A stretch of 64,000 nucleotides of DNA from an uncultured Idiomarina sp. (lineage in GTDB: Bacteria; Pseudomonadota; Gammaproteobacteria; Enterobacterales; Alteromonadaceae), in assembly GCA_946885915.1 (NCBI GenBank), contig CAMPHF010000002.1:62001-126000 (forward strand). The letters run 5' to 3'. A program made the translations under genes and the position numbers. Positions 1 through 9,327 of the stretch are shown in pieces (the first letter of the stretch is position 1; the number at the start of each line of letters is the position of its first letter). The notes below the pieces were generated by a model that saw only the letters and a program-made list of their open reading frames with translations, made no database searches and was not told the origin of the DNA.

Positions 1-361
1 CCACTTTAAGCGCATCAACGACGCTCACGGCCACCTAATTGGCGACCAAGTGATCATTCAGGTAGGCGCAGTCCTGCGCGAACATGTGCGGTTAACCGAC
101 CAAGTCGGACGTTGGGGTGGTGAGGAGTTTTTGATCATCAGCCCTGATACCAACCAAGCGGGCGCGCTTGTGATCACTGATAAACTACGTGATGCCTTAG
201 CTCAGGTCGATTTTCCTCAACAGCTTGAAGTCACCCTCAGCTTCGGCATCGCAACGGCAAAGGGCTTAGCACTGCCAGAAGATTTATTGCAAGCCGCAGA
301 CAAACAACTGTATCTGGCAAAAGCCAATGGCCGTAATCAAGCCTTGGCCGTCGAGCTTTGA
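1..361 (+). CDS. Diguanylate cyclase GGDEF domain, C-terminal part (cut by window edge)
   Basis: This is the 3' end of a gene that starts before the window; the reading frame is open from base 2 to a TGA at 359-361. The fragment begins inside a GGDEF domain with the metal/substrate-binding HFKRINDAHGH segment, then RWGGEEF, the active-site loop, so the domain should make cyclic di-GMP from two GTP. An RxxD inhibitory site (RLTD) lies five residues before GGEEF, which suggests product inhibition. The ending (ADKQLYLAKANGRNQ) is the normal C-terminus of the domain. The sensory part is outside the window. Its 3' end overlaps the convergent gene ending at 337 by 25 bases. Confidence 0.93.
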   Translation, partial: HFKRINDAHGHLIGDQVIIQVGAVLREHVRLTDQVGRWGGEEFLIISPDTNQAGALVITDKLRDALAQVDFPQQLEVTLSFGIATAKGLALPEDLLQAADKQLYLAKANGRNQALAVEL

Positions 362-1593
362 AAACTGACGTCTACATCTTCAATGATCAATAACTGATTC
401 ACTGCGCTAACCGGCCGCTCGTGGCGATGTAATTGAAACCATTGCCGCTGTGCCGCCGGCAAGCCTTGATAGGCGGCCAACACTGCATACAGCCACATCT
501 CGGCAGCCCACGGCAGCTGCTGCTGAGACCAATAATCGAGTGCGGATTGAGTCGCAGCGGTCGTGGTTAAAGTCACGAAGAACTGCTCTACGTCTGTTTG
601 TAATTGTTGCTGGCGTGCTGCCACACTGGCGTCATGAGCAGCCAACAACACCGGTGGTGCAACACTTGGGGTGGTGGCACTTGCCCGTGACCGCGACGCT
701 GGAATAGCGTTTAACACAGCCACTATATTTGCATGCTGATCGCGGTTATCTAAGCTCGCAGCCATTGCTGGGCGCAACGGCTTTGCCTTATTCACCAACG
801 CTGGTACACGGGTACGCCAGGCATACTGGGAGATTTCCAAGCTTGGGTGCTGGCGCAAAAAGTCCGCCATATTCTGAATAAGGACACTGCGGGCCTGTTG
901 CTCACGAAAGCGTGTCATTAAACCAACTAAGCGATCTTGCACCGCCAGTAAACTGGCATGATGTTGGCTCATCTGTGCTTGGAATTGAGTCACCAATAGC
1001 TGGCGTAACTTGGGGAAGCCCTCCGCCCACTCAATAAACTGGTGGAAATCGATGAGTGCTAAGCTTTCTAGTAAGCGTTTAATCTGCCCTTGAGCGCGCT
1101 GATTTTCAGCGATTTTTTCGGTTAAGCTAGCCACAAAACCAAAGTGCGAATTTAGCCGTTGCCAGAGACTATGAATCGCCTCATCAAACTGCCCATGTAA
1201 GTCGTAAACGAGCTCGGTTAACCGCTGTTGTTGCACGTTTGCACGCCAGATATCAGCCTGTCGTTGCGCAGCGCGAAAACGCAATACGGCTTGCTCGATA
1301 CGCTCTAAACGCTCCCGAATATCGGTCTGTAAATGGCGTCGTTGCTCATCTTCTAGCATACTCGCGAGTAATTCACGTAAACCGGGCCGCAATACCGGCG
1401 GTGCATCATCTTCAGGTTGGTATATCAATCGGGCTTGCTGTAATTTTTCCAGTGCGCTGGTGCTCAGCTGGGTCGTATCAAGCTCTCCCTCAATATAAGC
1501 CTGAACCAACACCTCAGCATGCCGACCGAGCAAGCTAAGCCGCTCAATGCCGTCCCGTAGCAGTGGGCTGACCCGAACTTTATCGCCTGCCAT
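337..1593 (-). CDS. MukF/MksF-like subunit of an SMC-like complex (third gene of operon)
   Basis: A 418-residue soluble protein with no signal peptide. It has a likely winged-helix N-terminus (about 1-90), a long alpha-helical middle rich in Gln, Leu and Arg (about 90-270), and a helical C-terminus after a low-complexity stretch near 300-325. I assign it by position and architecture: it directly follows a small MukE/MksE-like gene and a large SMC-like ATPase, and the third member of MukBEF, MksBEF and Wadjet (JetABC) complexes is a kleisin-type protein of about this size. It starts two bases after the stop of the preceding gene, so the genes are co-transcribed. Its end overlaps the convergent GGDEF gene. 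The specific family is not certain from sequence reading alone. Confidence 0.62.
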   Translation of the reverse strand: MAGDKVRVSPLLRDGIERLSLLGRHAEVLVQAYIEGELDTTQLSTSALEKLQQARLIYQPEDDAPPVLRPGLRELLASMLEDEQRRHLQTDIRERLERIEQAVLRFRAAQRQADIWRANVQQQRLTELVYDLHGQFDEAIHSLWQRLNSHFGFVASLTEKIAENQRAQGQIKRLLESLALIDFHQFIEWAEGFPKLRQLLVTQFQAQMSQHHASLLAVQDRLVGLMTRFREQQARSVLIQNMADFLRQHPSLEISQYAWRTRVPALVNKAKPLRPAMAASLDNRDQHANIVAVLNAIPASRSRASATTPSVAPPVLLAAHDASVAARQQQLQTDVEQFFVTLTTTAATQSALDYWSQQQLPWAAEMWLYAVLAAYQGLPAAQRQWFQLHRHERPVSAVNQLLIIEDVDVSFQSSTAKA

Positions 1594-1595
1594 GG

Positions 1596-2231
1596 CTACA
1601 ACAACGCCTCTTGTTCAGGCAAGGATTCACTGACCGGCAAGCGCTCTTCATCGCGAATGAAACGCACTAATTCAATCAGGTAGTCGACCTTTCCTGTCAC
1701 TTCGAAATATTGCCGTTCTGCATGAGGTTGGCGCACGTAACCATGCTCTTTCAAGCGCTTGAACACTTGCTTAAGCTGAGCGTCCACCGCCTCCGCCGTA
1801 GAATTAAAAAAGCGATCACTCGCCAGCGCCGCTAACCGTTGGCGTAAATTAGGGTGCTCCTCAGTTTGCAAAATTAAGGTCTGCAATTTAATCGTATCGC
1901 CGGCAGCTAAAGCGCCGTCGCGACCTAATGTTTCTTGTACTAAGCTCATCCAATCAAGCAGTGGCAATAGCGAGTGCAGCGTATCGCTAAACTGTTGCTG
2001 CAAATGCTCACGCGCTTGGTCGTCAAAGTGCAGGTAACTCAAAAAGTACACTTGGCTATCTTGCGCCTGCGCCAAACGCCGATTCAGAGGTTGCAAATAG
2101 TCATTGATGGCCTGCTGCTGAGATTCCTCAGCAAGTAACTTCACCCACTCTGGCTCAGTAATAGGACAGATAAATTCACCCGCCAGCAAGCGCTCTAGTA
2201 ACTCGCTGGGAATCGGCAATCGAATGCTCAT
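1596..2231 (-). CDS. MukE/MksE-like small subunit of an SMC-like complex (second gene of operon)
   Basis: A 211-residue protein without membrane segments, rich in helices, ending with a probable winged-helix segment (about 150-200, including GYVRQPHAERQYFEVTGKV, which reads like the beta-wing of a MukE/JetB-type domain). Its ATG overlaps the stop of the upstream SMC-like gene in an ATGA (2228-2231), a sign of translational coupling. Size and place fit MukE/MksE/JetB proteins, which bridge kleisin and SMC head. Assignment is by context and general features; no catalytic residue can be named. Confidence 0.62.
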   Translation of the reverse strand: MSIRLPIPSELLERLLAGEFICPITEPEWVKLLAEESQQQAINDYLQPLNRRLAQAQDSQVYFLSYLHFDDQAREHLQQQFSDTLHSLLPLLDWMSLVQETLGRDGALAAGDTIKLQTLILQTEEHPNLRQRLAALASDRFFNSTAEAVDAQLKQVFKRLKEHGYVRQPHAERQYFEVTGKVDYLIELVRFIRDEERLPVSESLPEQEALL

Positions 2232-5200
2232 GATAAGGCCTCCTCTGCCACTGCTTGCAGGCGTTCCGCGAGTTCCGAGCGGCGTGGTTCAATGCGCTTT
2301 AATTGCGGTTGTTGGTTAGCGTCCAGCTCAATTAAATAACGCCGATCGAACAACTGTAAAACATCGGACTCGGGGTTTGGGAACGCACCCACCACAAAGA
2401 TCTGATTGGCGCGGCAGGCATTAAACAAGGCTTCGACGTTGTGGTAGGCCAAAGTGCCAATTTCATCAATCGGCCAATGCAAGATCAGCTTGGCATGTTC
2501 AGACCGCAGCATACGAGTAAAGGCAAGTAAGTACTTACATAGAATTAAATAAGCCATACCGTGACTAGAGGACTCGGCAAGTTGACGGTCGTTCCGAATC
2601 GTCAAGTCGCGCCCCCGCTCAGTAATTTTCAGTTCTAATTTAAGCAAAGTTTCAAGATTATACTCTTGCTGCGCGCGCAGTAACCCCGCGACTTCATCCA
2701 AAGTCTGTAAATAAGCCGGCGATGGGAGTGCGGTGGGATTATCGCGCCACTCCCGATAGAGTTGCGTGAGTGTGACCAGCGCGGGCCAGAAATCTAGTTC
2801 ATCAATGGTGGAGCTGATGCGAACTTCAGCTTGCTCAATACTGGCTAGCTGCAAGTCATCGCGAACCGCTGCAGTCAGCCGCTGGGAATACTGATCAACC
2901 TTTTGGTGAATGTCGTTAAAGACCGTAAAGAATTGCTCTAACTGGGTGCCAATGGTATGCCCTTGCTCAATCACTTGTTGGCGCTGATCACTTAACACTT
3001 GCAGAATGTCGGCAAACACCGCCAAGCGCTGTTGGTCGTTAAGTGGCTGCTCACTCTGTCCCGCCGCCTGCGCTAAGCTTTGTTCCATAAATTGGACAAA
3101 TTCTAATTGCGCATCACGCCGTAACTGGCTCTCAAATTGCTCCAGTAGTTCCTGTAATTGGCGACTGCTGACGTGGTAGCTTTGCAATGCCGTTTCCGCA
3201 CGCTGTAAGCGTTCCTCCAAGTCGCCGGAGGATGTTGCAGTGCCAGCCTGAGTTGCTACCGGTAAGGTCGCCATGCGAGCCAGTAACTGTTGTACCGCTT
3301 TACTCTGTTCTTGCGCTTGCTGCTTGGTTTGCTGTAACCGCTGCTGAGTTGCGGCTGCTTGTTGCTTCAGTTCGCGTAGTTGTTGCTGAAGTTGCTCTAG
3401 TTCCAGTTGTTTCAATGATTTGGTTTGCTTAGCGCGCTGCTCGCGCTCCAACAACTGCGGCCGGTCCCGCTCCCAAGCCACCCGCATAAAATCTTGATAG
3501 CGCTCGATTTGGCTTTGTGAGCCAAGTAACTGCTGAATTTTTTCTTGTAGCGCTGCACGCTCTTGTTTGAGTTGCTGCAAGCGGGTGCTATCGACGCCCT
3601 GGTGCGCCAAATCCGTATTGAATTCTTGCTCTAAGTCGGTCAATTGGGCTTTTATCGAGGCCCGCTTTGCTTGCACCGCTTCACGCAACGCCGCCAGTTC
3701 AGCGTCAAGCGCCGCTAGCTCCGCTTGGCCTTCGGCTTCTAGCTCTAGCTGCTGCTCGGTAATTTGCGCTTTTAGTGCTTGCAGCTGTTGCTCCAAGCGC
3801 GCTTGGAGCGTATTGAGCTGACTCTCAACTTCCTGCGCACGTTGTTGCCCTTCGCTCTGTTGCGCCTCACGCAGCTGCTGCTGTTGGGCTTTTAACCGCG
3901 CCTTTGCATCACGGGCATGGGCGACTTCGCGTTCACCACGCTCTTGTTGTTGCTTCACTTGTTGGAGCGCTAGTTGAGCCTGTTCAACCGCTTTACTTGC
4001 CTGCGCGAGTCGCTGTTCGGCCTGTTTTAACTTGGCTTCTGCGGCGCTCACGCTAGCTTGCGCTTGGCTGAGTTGCGCCTGCAGTTGCTGGGCATGGCGA
4101 GCCGGCTCAAGCTGACTCAGATCGAGCTCAACGCCACCCCAATATCCCGCCGCAGCCTCATGCAATACCGGCTGTAAATCAGTCCGCTGTAACAACTCAT
4201 TGGCAAACACTTTGCCATGCTGCTGCTCCCAGTCAGGAATCGCCTGCGCCAAAAATGCCTGGAGCGAATCAGGCGCTGGCTCACAGGCTTGCTCGCTCGC
4301 CTGAAGTGCTTGTTTCGCTTGCTTCAGCGCTGCTCGCTGTAACGCCAATTCCTGCTCTGCTTGGCTTTGTTCACGCTGTAGCTGAGCCACCGTCTCACGC
4401 TGCTGCAAACGCTGTTGCTGTAATTGCTGCAGAGCCTCTTGTTGCGCGGTTAAACGGCTCTCGGCAGCTTCCACTTCATCCCAATCATCGCGGGTTAAAA
4501 AACCCTGTTGCAGTTGTTGCTGCAAACTAATGTGCTGCTGTTGCAACTGCTGTAAGCGCTGCGAAAACTGCTGGCGAACCTGTTCTTGCTGCTCAGCTAG
4601 CTTGTGCCGTAATTGTTCGCGTTGCTGCAATTGCGAAGCGCGCAGGGTGTCACGTTCTACCTGCTTAGCGGCCAGTTGCTGCTCCCGTTGCTGTACGAAC
4701 CGATTTAACTGCTCATGTAGCTTTAACTGTTGTTGCTGCAACTGAGCTTGGGCGTCCCCTTGCTCCGCGGTTAACGCCTGAATATGTGATTGTAAATCAG
4801 CGGCCTCTAACTGCAGCTGAGGTAAACCTTTGAGCGCTCGCGCGAGTGCCGGATAATCTTGCGCCTCGTAGTCATCAAAGCGTTGTTGTAGGTCATCTAG
4901 TTGATTAGATACCGTTTGTAGCTCGGAAGTGGCTGCGCTTAGCGCTTGATTCACGGCATCCTGTTGGCTCTGCAGCGCGGCTTCACCTTGCTCACGCTCA
5001 CTCTGCAAATGAGTCAGTGCCTCGTCGGTATCAGCATAGGTGGTTTGGGCAACACGAAAGTCGCTTTCTAACACCGGTTTGAGCGCCCATAACTCAGCTA
5101 ATTGTTCGGTTTGAGCGGCCGCATAACCGCTCAACCGCTGAAATTGCTCGGTTAATTCGTCTACCCGCAAGCCTTGGCGCATGGACTGGATCCAGCTTTT

Positions 5201-5890
5201 CAATTTGTGCGCTTTGAAGGCATGGCTGGGGCTGCGGTGGCCGTCTTCCTCTAAAATCGCCGCCAGCATGCTTTTCAGGGTATCCATTTTGCCTTCTTTG
5301 GCATGTACTGCGCTTACTAACTTCTCAATATGGCGTAAGCGTTCGGCACCTTGCACTAGGGCAAACCGTTTTACCAAACTGCGAAATTTAGTTTGTTCAC
5401 GAGCAGGTCCGCGGCTGGCTTGCAGGTCGTTTTGTAACACCGCGCGATATTCGCTGGTTGCCGATATTTTGTGGCTCACTTGAATATTGTGATTCTTTAA
5501 CTGACTCAGCCATGCTTGATAACTAAGTGCCGAGCGCTTATTGCCGGTACCCTGCAAATAGTGCTGCGGGTTGTATTCCGCTGCAACAAAACGGTAATCA
5601 ACACCATCAGGGCGCTTAGTTAACACCACTTGCGATGGCTCACCACTTGCACTTTCATAAGCGTAGATAATGTAGCTTGCCGCGGTAGGAAGGTAGTAAA
5701 TATCGAAATTATCACGGGTTTTTGGAACGACTCGGTTCGGCTGTTCGCCATAGAAAACCGGAATTAACCGCTGCAGCGTGGTTTTCCCTGAAGCGTTACT
5801 GCCACAGATGTTGGTGTGTCCCGTCACATCGAGTTCGACCACCCCTTGCAGGTGGCCATTAATCATAATTATTTTATGCAGCTGAGCCAT
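2228..5890 (-). CDS. Large SMC-like coiled-coil ATPase (MukB/MksB-like, DUF3584-type)
   Basis: A 1220-residue protein with SMC architecture: an N-terminal ATPase half with Walker A GSNASGKT (residues 30-37), a long Gln/Ala/Leu/Glu coiled coil (about 245-535), a small non-coiled centre (about 537-600, with GYWGGVELD) in hinge position, a second coil (about 600-960) and a C-terminal ATPase half. The latter carries LILHWPIDEIGTL (1135-1147), a Walker B with D1142-E1143. Where an ABC signature is expected the protein has ESSSHGMAY (1106-1114) instead of LSGGQ. The N-terminal motif CGSNASGKTTLQRLIPVFYGE-like block recalls the DUF3584 family from memory. Proteins of this kind bind and probably extrude DNA loops; a chromosome-organising or plasmid-defence role is inference. 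It is first in its operon, 54 bases after a TPR-GGDEF gene. Confidence 0.8.
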   Translation of the reverse strand: MAQLHKIIMINGHLQGVVELDVTGHTNICGSNASGKTTLQRLIPVFYGEQPNRVVPKTRDNFDIYYLPTAASYIIYAYESASGEPSQVVLTKRPDGVDYRFVAAEYNPQHYLQGTGNKRSALSYQAWLSQLKNHNIQVSHKISATSEYRAVLQNDLQASRGPAREQTKFRSLVKRFALVQGAERLRHIEKLVSAVHAKEGKMDTLKSMLAAILEEDGHRSPSHAFKAHKLKSWIQSMRQGLRVDELTEQFQRLSGYAAAQTEQLAELWALKPVLESDFRVAQTTYADTDEALTHLQSEREQGEAALQSQQDAVNQALSAATSELQTVSNQLDDLQQRFDDYEAQDYPALARALKGLPQLQLEAADLQSHIQALTAEQGDAQAQLQQQQLKLHEQLNRFVQQREQQLAAKQVERDTLRASQLQQREQLRHKLAEQQEQVRQQFSQRLQQLQQQHISLQQQLQQGFLTRDDWDEVEAAESRLTAQQEALQQLQQQRLQQRETVAQLQREQSQAEQELALQRAALKQAKQALQASEQACEPAPDSLQAFLAQAIPDWEQQHGKVFANELLQRTDLQPVLHEAAAGYWGGVELDLSQLEPARHAQQLQAQLSQAQASVSAAEAKLKQAEQRLAQASKAVEQAQLALQQVKQQQERGEREVAHARDAKARLKAQQQQLREAQQSEGQQRAQEVESQLNTLQARLEQQLQALKAQITEQQLELEAEGQAELAALDAELAALREAVQAKRASIKAQLTDLEQEFNTDLAHQGVDSTRLQQLKQERAALQEKIQQLLGSQSQIERYQDFMRVAWERDRPQLLEREQRAKQTKSLKQLELEQLQQQLRELKQQAAATQQRLQQTKQQAQEQSKAVQQLLARMATLPVATQAGTATSSGDLEERLQRAETALQSYHVSSRQLQELLEQFESQLRRDAQLEFVQFMEQSLAQAAGQSEQPLNDQQRLAVFADILQVLSDQRQQVIEQGHTIGTQLEQFFTVFNDIHQKVDQYSQRLTAAVRDDLQLASIEQAEVRISSTIDELDFWPALVTLTQLYREWRDNPTALPSPAYLQTLDEVAGLLRAQQEYNLETLLKLELKITERGRDLTIRNDRQLAESSSHGMAYLILCKYLLAFTRMLRSEHAKLILHWPIDEIGTLAYHNVEALFNACRANQIFVVGAFPNPESDVLQLFDRRYLIELDANQQPQLKRIEPRRSELAERLQAVAEEALS

Positions 5891-5944
5891 GGGTCTCTCT
5901 TGGTTTTTGCCCCAGCTTCGCGGCGGTCGAGACGCGAACCGTCG

Positions 5945-8077
5945 TTAGGGCCCTTCAATGGTATTCATGATAATCCAACCGCGTTCTACCGCGGCTGATA
6001 AATCGGTCTCGAGTGCATCTTTTGCCTGCGCATAAGGCACTTGTAAGGCGGTAACTCCCACCGCACGATTACGACCATGCGCTTTACCCGTATACAATGC
6101 CATATCCGCCACTTGCAACACCCGCTCCCAATCCATTTCTTGTTCGCTCACATTGCCAAATGGCAGGCTTATATAACCAGCGGTGGTGGTCACCTCTAAC
6201 TGTTTACCTTCGTAAGCGATAGGGGTGTCGGCAATCGCCGCCAAAATCCGCCGACAGAGGTTTTCTAAACCTGCATTATCGACATTTTTGACGTAAAAAA
6301 GAAACTCTTCACCGCCCCAACGGATGAGTTTATCGGAGTCGCGGCAAACGTGTTGTAAACGTTTGCTAATCTCTTTCAACACCTCATCGCCCGCGGCATG
6401 GCCATGCTTGTCATTAATACGTTTGAAAAAATCAATGTCAATGAGGACTAAGCCGTCAGCACTGTGCTCATCACTGGCGCGCCGTTGTTGCTGACGTTTA
6501 GCCATTTCCTCTTGTAAGGCACGACGGTTCCATAACCCCGTGAGCGGATCGCGCAGACTTTGGTCTGCGAGCTTCAAATTAGCCTCTTTCAAGCGCAAGT
6601 TAGCGCGCCGCGCGGCACGGTATAAAAACCACATCAGCACTGTGCCGATCACAGCAACAATTCCGAGCAACACGTAAATCAATTGTTTTTGCTCATTAAT
6701 CTCGAGTAACTGTTGTTTTAAATCGTTTTCTTGCTCAAGAATTTGAATTTGCTGTGCTTTATCTTTGTTATCGTACAAAGATTGCAGTTCATTCACAGTC
6801 CGCTGCTGTTCAAGTTTCAGTAAGCTTTGGCCCAATTCACGCTGTTCCATTAAAGTTTGTGCTTGGCGTTGATATAACCCGGCCAGACCATAGGCTTCAG
6901 CTAGCTCCCCCAAAATCGCTTCTAAGTCGGACTTGGTCGCATGCTCACGAAAATACGCAAGCGCCAGCTCCATTTCAGCTAAGCCCTCGCGAAACTCACC
7001 TTGTTTCACATGTATCCAGCCCAAATTAAAGGACACCAACTGGATAGAGTATTCATCACTCAGCTCACGCGCTTGGCTCATGGCCTCATTCAAATAGGTC
7101 TCAGCGCGCGCCAATTGATCCGTTCGAATCGCAAGGTCACCCAAATTATTAAACAAGGTGAGCACAGTCGCTTCTGCTTGCTGCTCATTGGCTAGTTGCA
7201 GAGCCTCCAGTAACGTGGCTTCGGCCTGTTCAAAGCGCTCTTGGGTGGTTTCAATAAAACCTTTGAGTAAGTATAGGCTTGGCAAATCGATCGCCAATTC
7301 GTTCTTCCGGGCAAAAGCAATGGCATCTACCACGGTTTGCATGGCTTGCTCATTCTGACCCAATTCGGTTTGAATCTGTGCAATCGATAGATATAAAAAT
7401 GAGCGTCGCGTGGCAGTGCGCGAGTCGTTGGTTTCATTAATGGCATCAAGTGACGCGATTAAATGTTGGAGCGCTTGTTCGTATTTACCCCAATTGGCGT
7501 AAATGCGTGAAATCAGATTATTAGCGTAATAGCGCACCCGCGGCACCACCGCTCGTTCCAGCGCCACCTCGACGTTCGCAACATACACATAGGCTTCAGC
7601 TTGTTTGCCTTGCCACTGTAAGATTTCAATCCGATTGGCGTACACTTCAGCGGTAACGTCTGGAATCCGCATCCGCTTAGCATAAGCGACTAACTCATCA
7701 CTAAGCGCCAACGCCCGCTCTGCCTTGTTATCAAAAGCGTAAGTTAAAATAAGATAGGTATAGCCGCGGACGTAAGTCACCGGTGCCGTGTCAGCATCAA
7801 GCTTGGCAACAATAGGCTCGATTAACGCTCGGTTGGCAGCACTGTCATTACCTATTTGGGTAAGATAATTATCAATATCTGCTTCTAACTGCGCGTCTTG
7901 TAATTGTGCAAGGGTCCATTCGGTCGGACGAGCAAGTTGATCAGCAAAGGAGGCAACAGTCGGCGCACTGGCAATTTGTGCCATCACTGGCGCACTCTTG
8001 AGCGCTAGGCTGAGCACCATAAGGCAAAGGCTTAGCAGCACGGCAACACTACTCCGAGAAAGCCTTTGTCGATGCAT
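5945..8077 (-). CDS. TPR-repeat transmembrane diguanylate cyclase
   Basis: The protein has an N-terminal signal or anchor (MHRQRLSRSSVAVLLSLCL...), a periplasmic array of tetratricopeptide-like helices (about 60-430), a coiled segment, one membrane helix (about 470-490, LIYVLLGIVAVIGTVLMWFL) and a C-terminal GGDEF domain with DIDFFKRINDKHGH and RWGGEEF. An RxxD inhibitory site (RDSD) lies five residues before GGEEF. It should make cyclic di-GMP in response to a signal sensed by the TPR region. I chose the ATG at 8077 because it gives a classical signal sequence; the frame is open to a TTG at 8101, which would add eight residues. The SMC-like operon begins 54 bases downstream, so read-through is possible. 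Confidence 0.88.
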   Translation of the reverse strand: MHRQRLSRSSVAVLLSLCLMVLSLALKSAPVMAQIASAPTVASFADQLARPTEWTLAQLQDAQLEADIDNYLTQIGNDSAANRALIEPIVAKLDADTAPVTYVRGYTYLILTYAFDNKAERALALSDELVAYAKRMRIPDVTAEVYANRIEILQWQGKQAEAYVYVANVEVALERAVVPRVRYYANNLISRIYANWGKYEQALQHLIASLDAINETNDSRTATRRSFLYLSIAQIQTELGQNEQAMQTVVDAIAFARKNELAIDLPSLYLLKGFIETTQERFEQAEATLLEALQLANEQQAEATVLTLFNNLGDLAIRTDQLARAETYLNEAMSQARELSDEYSIQLVSFNLGWIHVKQGEFREGLAEMELALAYFREHATKSDLEAILGELAEAYGLAGLYQRQAQTLMEQRELGQSLLKLEQQRTVNELQSLYDNKDKAQQIQILEQENDLKQQLLEINEQKQLIYVLLGIVAVIGTVLMWFLYRAARRANLRLKEANLKLADQSLRDPLTGLWNRRALQEEMAKRQQQRRASDEHSADGLVLIDIDFFKRINDKHGHAAGDEVLKEISKRLQHVCRDSDKLIRWGGEEFLFYVKNVDNAGLENLCRRILAAIADTPIAYEGKQLEVTTTAGYISLPFGNVSEQEMDWERVLQVADMALYTGKAHGRNRAVGVTALQVPYAQAKDALETDLSAAVERGWIIMNTIEGP

Positions 8078-8292
8078 GGGTACTATCCATAAATGTGTCA
8101 AATTATGTCAGTGAAATTACTACATCGGCGCTCAGATGACAACAAAGTAACCAACGAATATTGCTTAAAATAGCAGCCGAATTCGCCCGCGGGCAGCAAC
8201 CTCAGTGCTAGATAAAATCGACGCTGTTGGTTACAATGCGCACGATTTTTAGCCTCGGGTTTGCGACCCGAACCGCAGAAGGAAGATAACTG

Positions 8293-9222
8293 ATGTATAT
8301 TTGCGCCGCACTTTATAAGTTTGTGGAGCTTGCCGATTTCGAAGCGCTCCGCCAACCCCTTTACGACACCCTTGTTCAGCATGAAGTCAAAGGCACACTA
8401 TTGCTCGCCCGCGAAGGTATTAATGGCACTATTTGTGGAACCCGCACGGCGATTGATGCAGTGCTAGCATACTTGCGCAGCGATGCGCGCCTGGCCGACC
8501 TAGAGCACAAAGAATCCCCCAGCGATACCCAAGCGTTTTACCGCACCAAAGTAAAGCTGAAAAAAGAGATCGTCACAATGGGCGTGGATTGGGTTGATCC
8601 GAAAAACCTGGTGGGTACCTATGTTGACGCCAAAGATTGGAATCAGCTCATCAACGATCCTGAGGTGTTACTGATCGATACACGTAACGATTATGAATAC
8701 GCGGTGGGTACTTTCAAAGGGGCAGTGAATCCAAAAACAGAAAGCTTTCGCGAGTTCCCACAATATGTTCAAGACCACCTGAACCCGCAGCAGCACAAGA
8801 AAGTAGCCATGTTTTGTACCGGCGGGATCCGCTGTGAAAAATCAACGGCCTACTTGAAAGCCCAGGGATTTGAAGAGGTTTATCACCTAAAAGGCGGTAT
8901 TTTAAAGTACCTGGAGGAAGTGCCTGAGCAAGAGTCAAACTGGGAAGGCGACTGCTTTGTGTTCGACCAGCGGGTAACCGTTAGCCACGGCCTTGCCACC
9001 GGTAATTACGACCAGTGTTATGCCTGTCGAATGCCGATTACCGAAGCCGAGAAGCAATCGGAACATTATCAAAAAGGGGTGTCCTGCCCACACTGCTTTG
9101 CTAAAACGACAATTGAGCAAAAGCAGCGCTTTGCCGAGCGTGAAAAGCAAATACAGTTGGCTAAACAGCGCGGTGAGCAACACATTCGAGATGGTAAAAT
9201 CGATGAAGGTAATCGGACTTAA
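8293..9222 (+). CDS. trhO: tRNA uridine(34) hydroxylase (rhodanese family)
   Basis: A 309-residue cytoplasmic protein of the TrhO/YceA family, which hydroxylates U34 of some tRNAs as the first step of (carboxy)methoxyuridine formation. The N-terminal domain has the typical [14 protein letters not shown]; the rhodanese domain (about 125-220) carries the catalytic loop [10 protein letters not shown]. The C-terminal part contains CYACRMP and CPHC pairs that could bind a metal, as in other members. Length is normal for the family. Start ATG 8293 follows GGAAG. A 6-bp inverted repeat (8255-8271) lies in its leader, and a 12-bp perfect inverted repeat spans its stop codon (9192-9203 and 9227-9238). 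Confidence 0.96.
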   Translation: MYICAALYKFVELADFEALRQPLYDTLVQHEVKGTLLLAREGINGTICGTRTAIDAVLAYLRSDARLADLEHKESPSDTQAFYRTKVKLKKEIVTMGVDWVDPKNLVGTYVDAKDWNQLINDPEVLLIDTRNDYEYAVGTFKGAVNPKTESFREFPQYVQDHLNPQQHKKVAMFCTGGIRCEKSTAYLKAQGFEEVYHLKGGILKYLEEVPEQESNWEGDCFVFDQRVTVSHGLATGNYDQCYACRMPITEAEKQSEHYQKGVSCPHCFAKTTIEQKQRFAEREKQIQLAKQRGEQHIRDGKIDEGNRT

Positions 9223-9327
9223 GCGTTCGATTTTACCAATAATTCACGCTACACTGATTCCCAATTGTTAAGTAACTCAAATGCTTAGGTTTGGGTACAC
9301 ATAATTCACGAGCAACAGGAGTTGGCA

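Noticed and set aside
3187..5483. Cys-, Ser- and Ala-rich open frames on the plus strand opposite the SMC-like gene
   Set aside because: They mirror the CAG/CTG-rich coiled-coil codons of the minus-strand gene and have no homologous motifs or ribosome-binding sites.
337..5890. Calling the SMC-like operon a Wadjet anti-plasmid system
   Set aside because: No JetD-like TOPRIM nuclease gene is next to it, and the SMC protein looks more like a different (DUF3584-type) family; defence function would be a guess.
8098..8382. 94-codon open frame on the minus strand across the trhO start
   Set aside because: It overlaps the 5' end of the well-supported trhO gene, contains no recognisable domain and covers the promoter/leader region.
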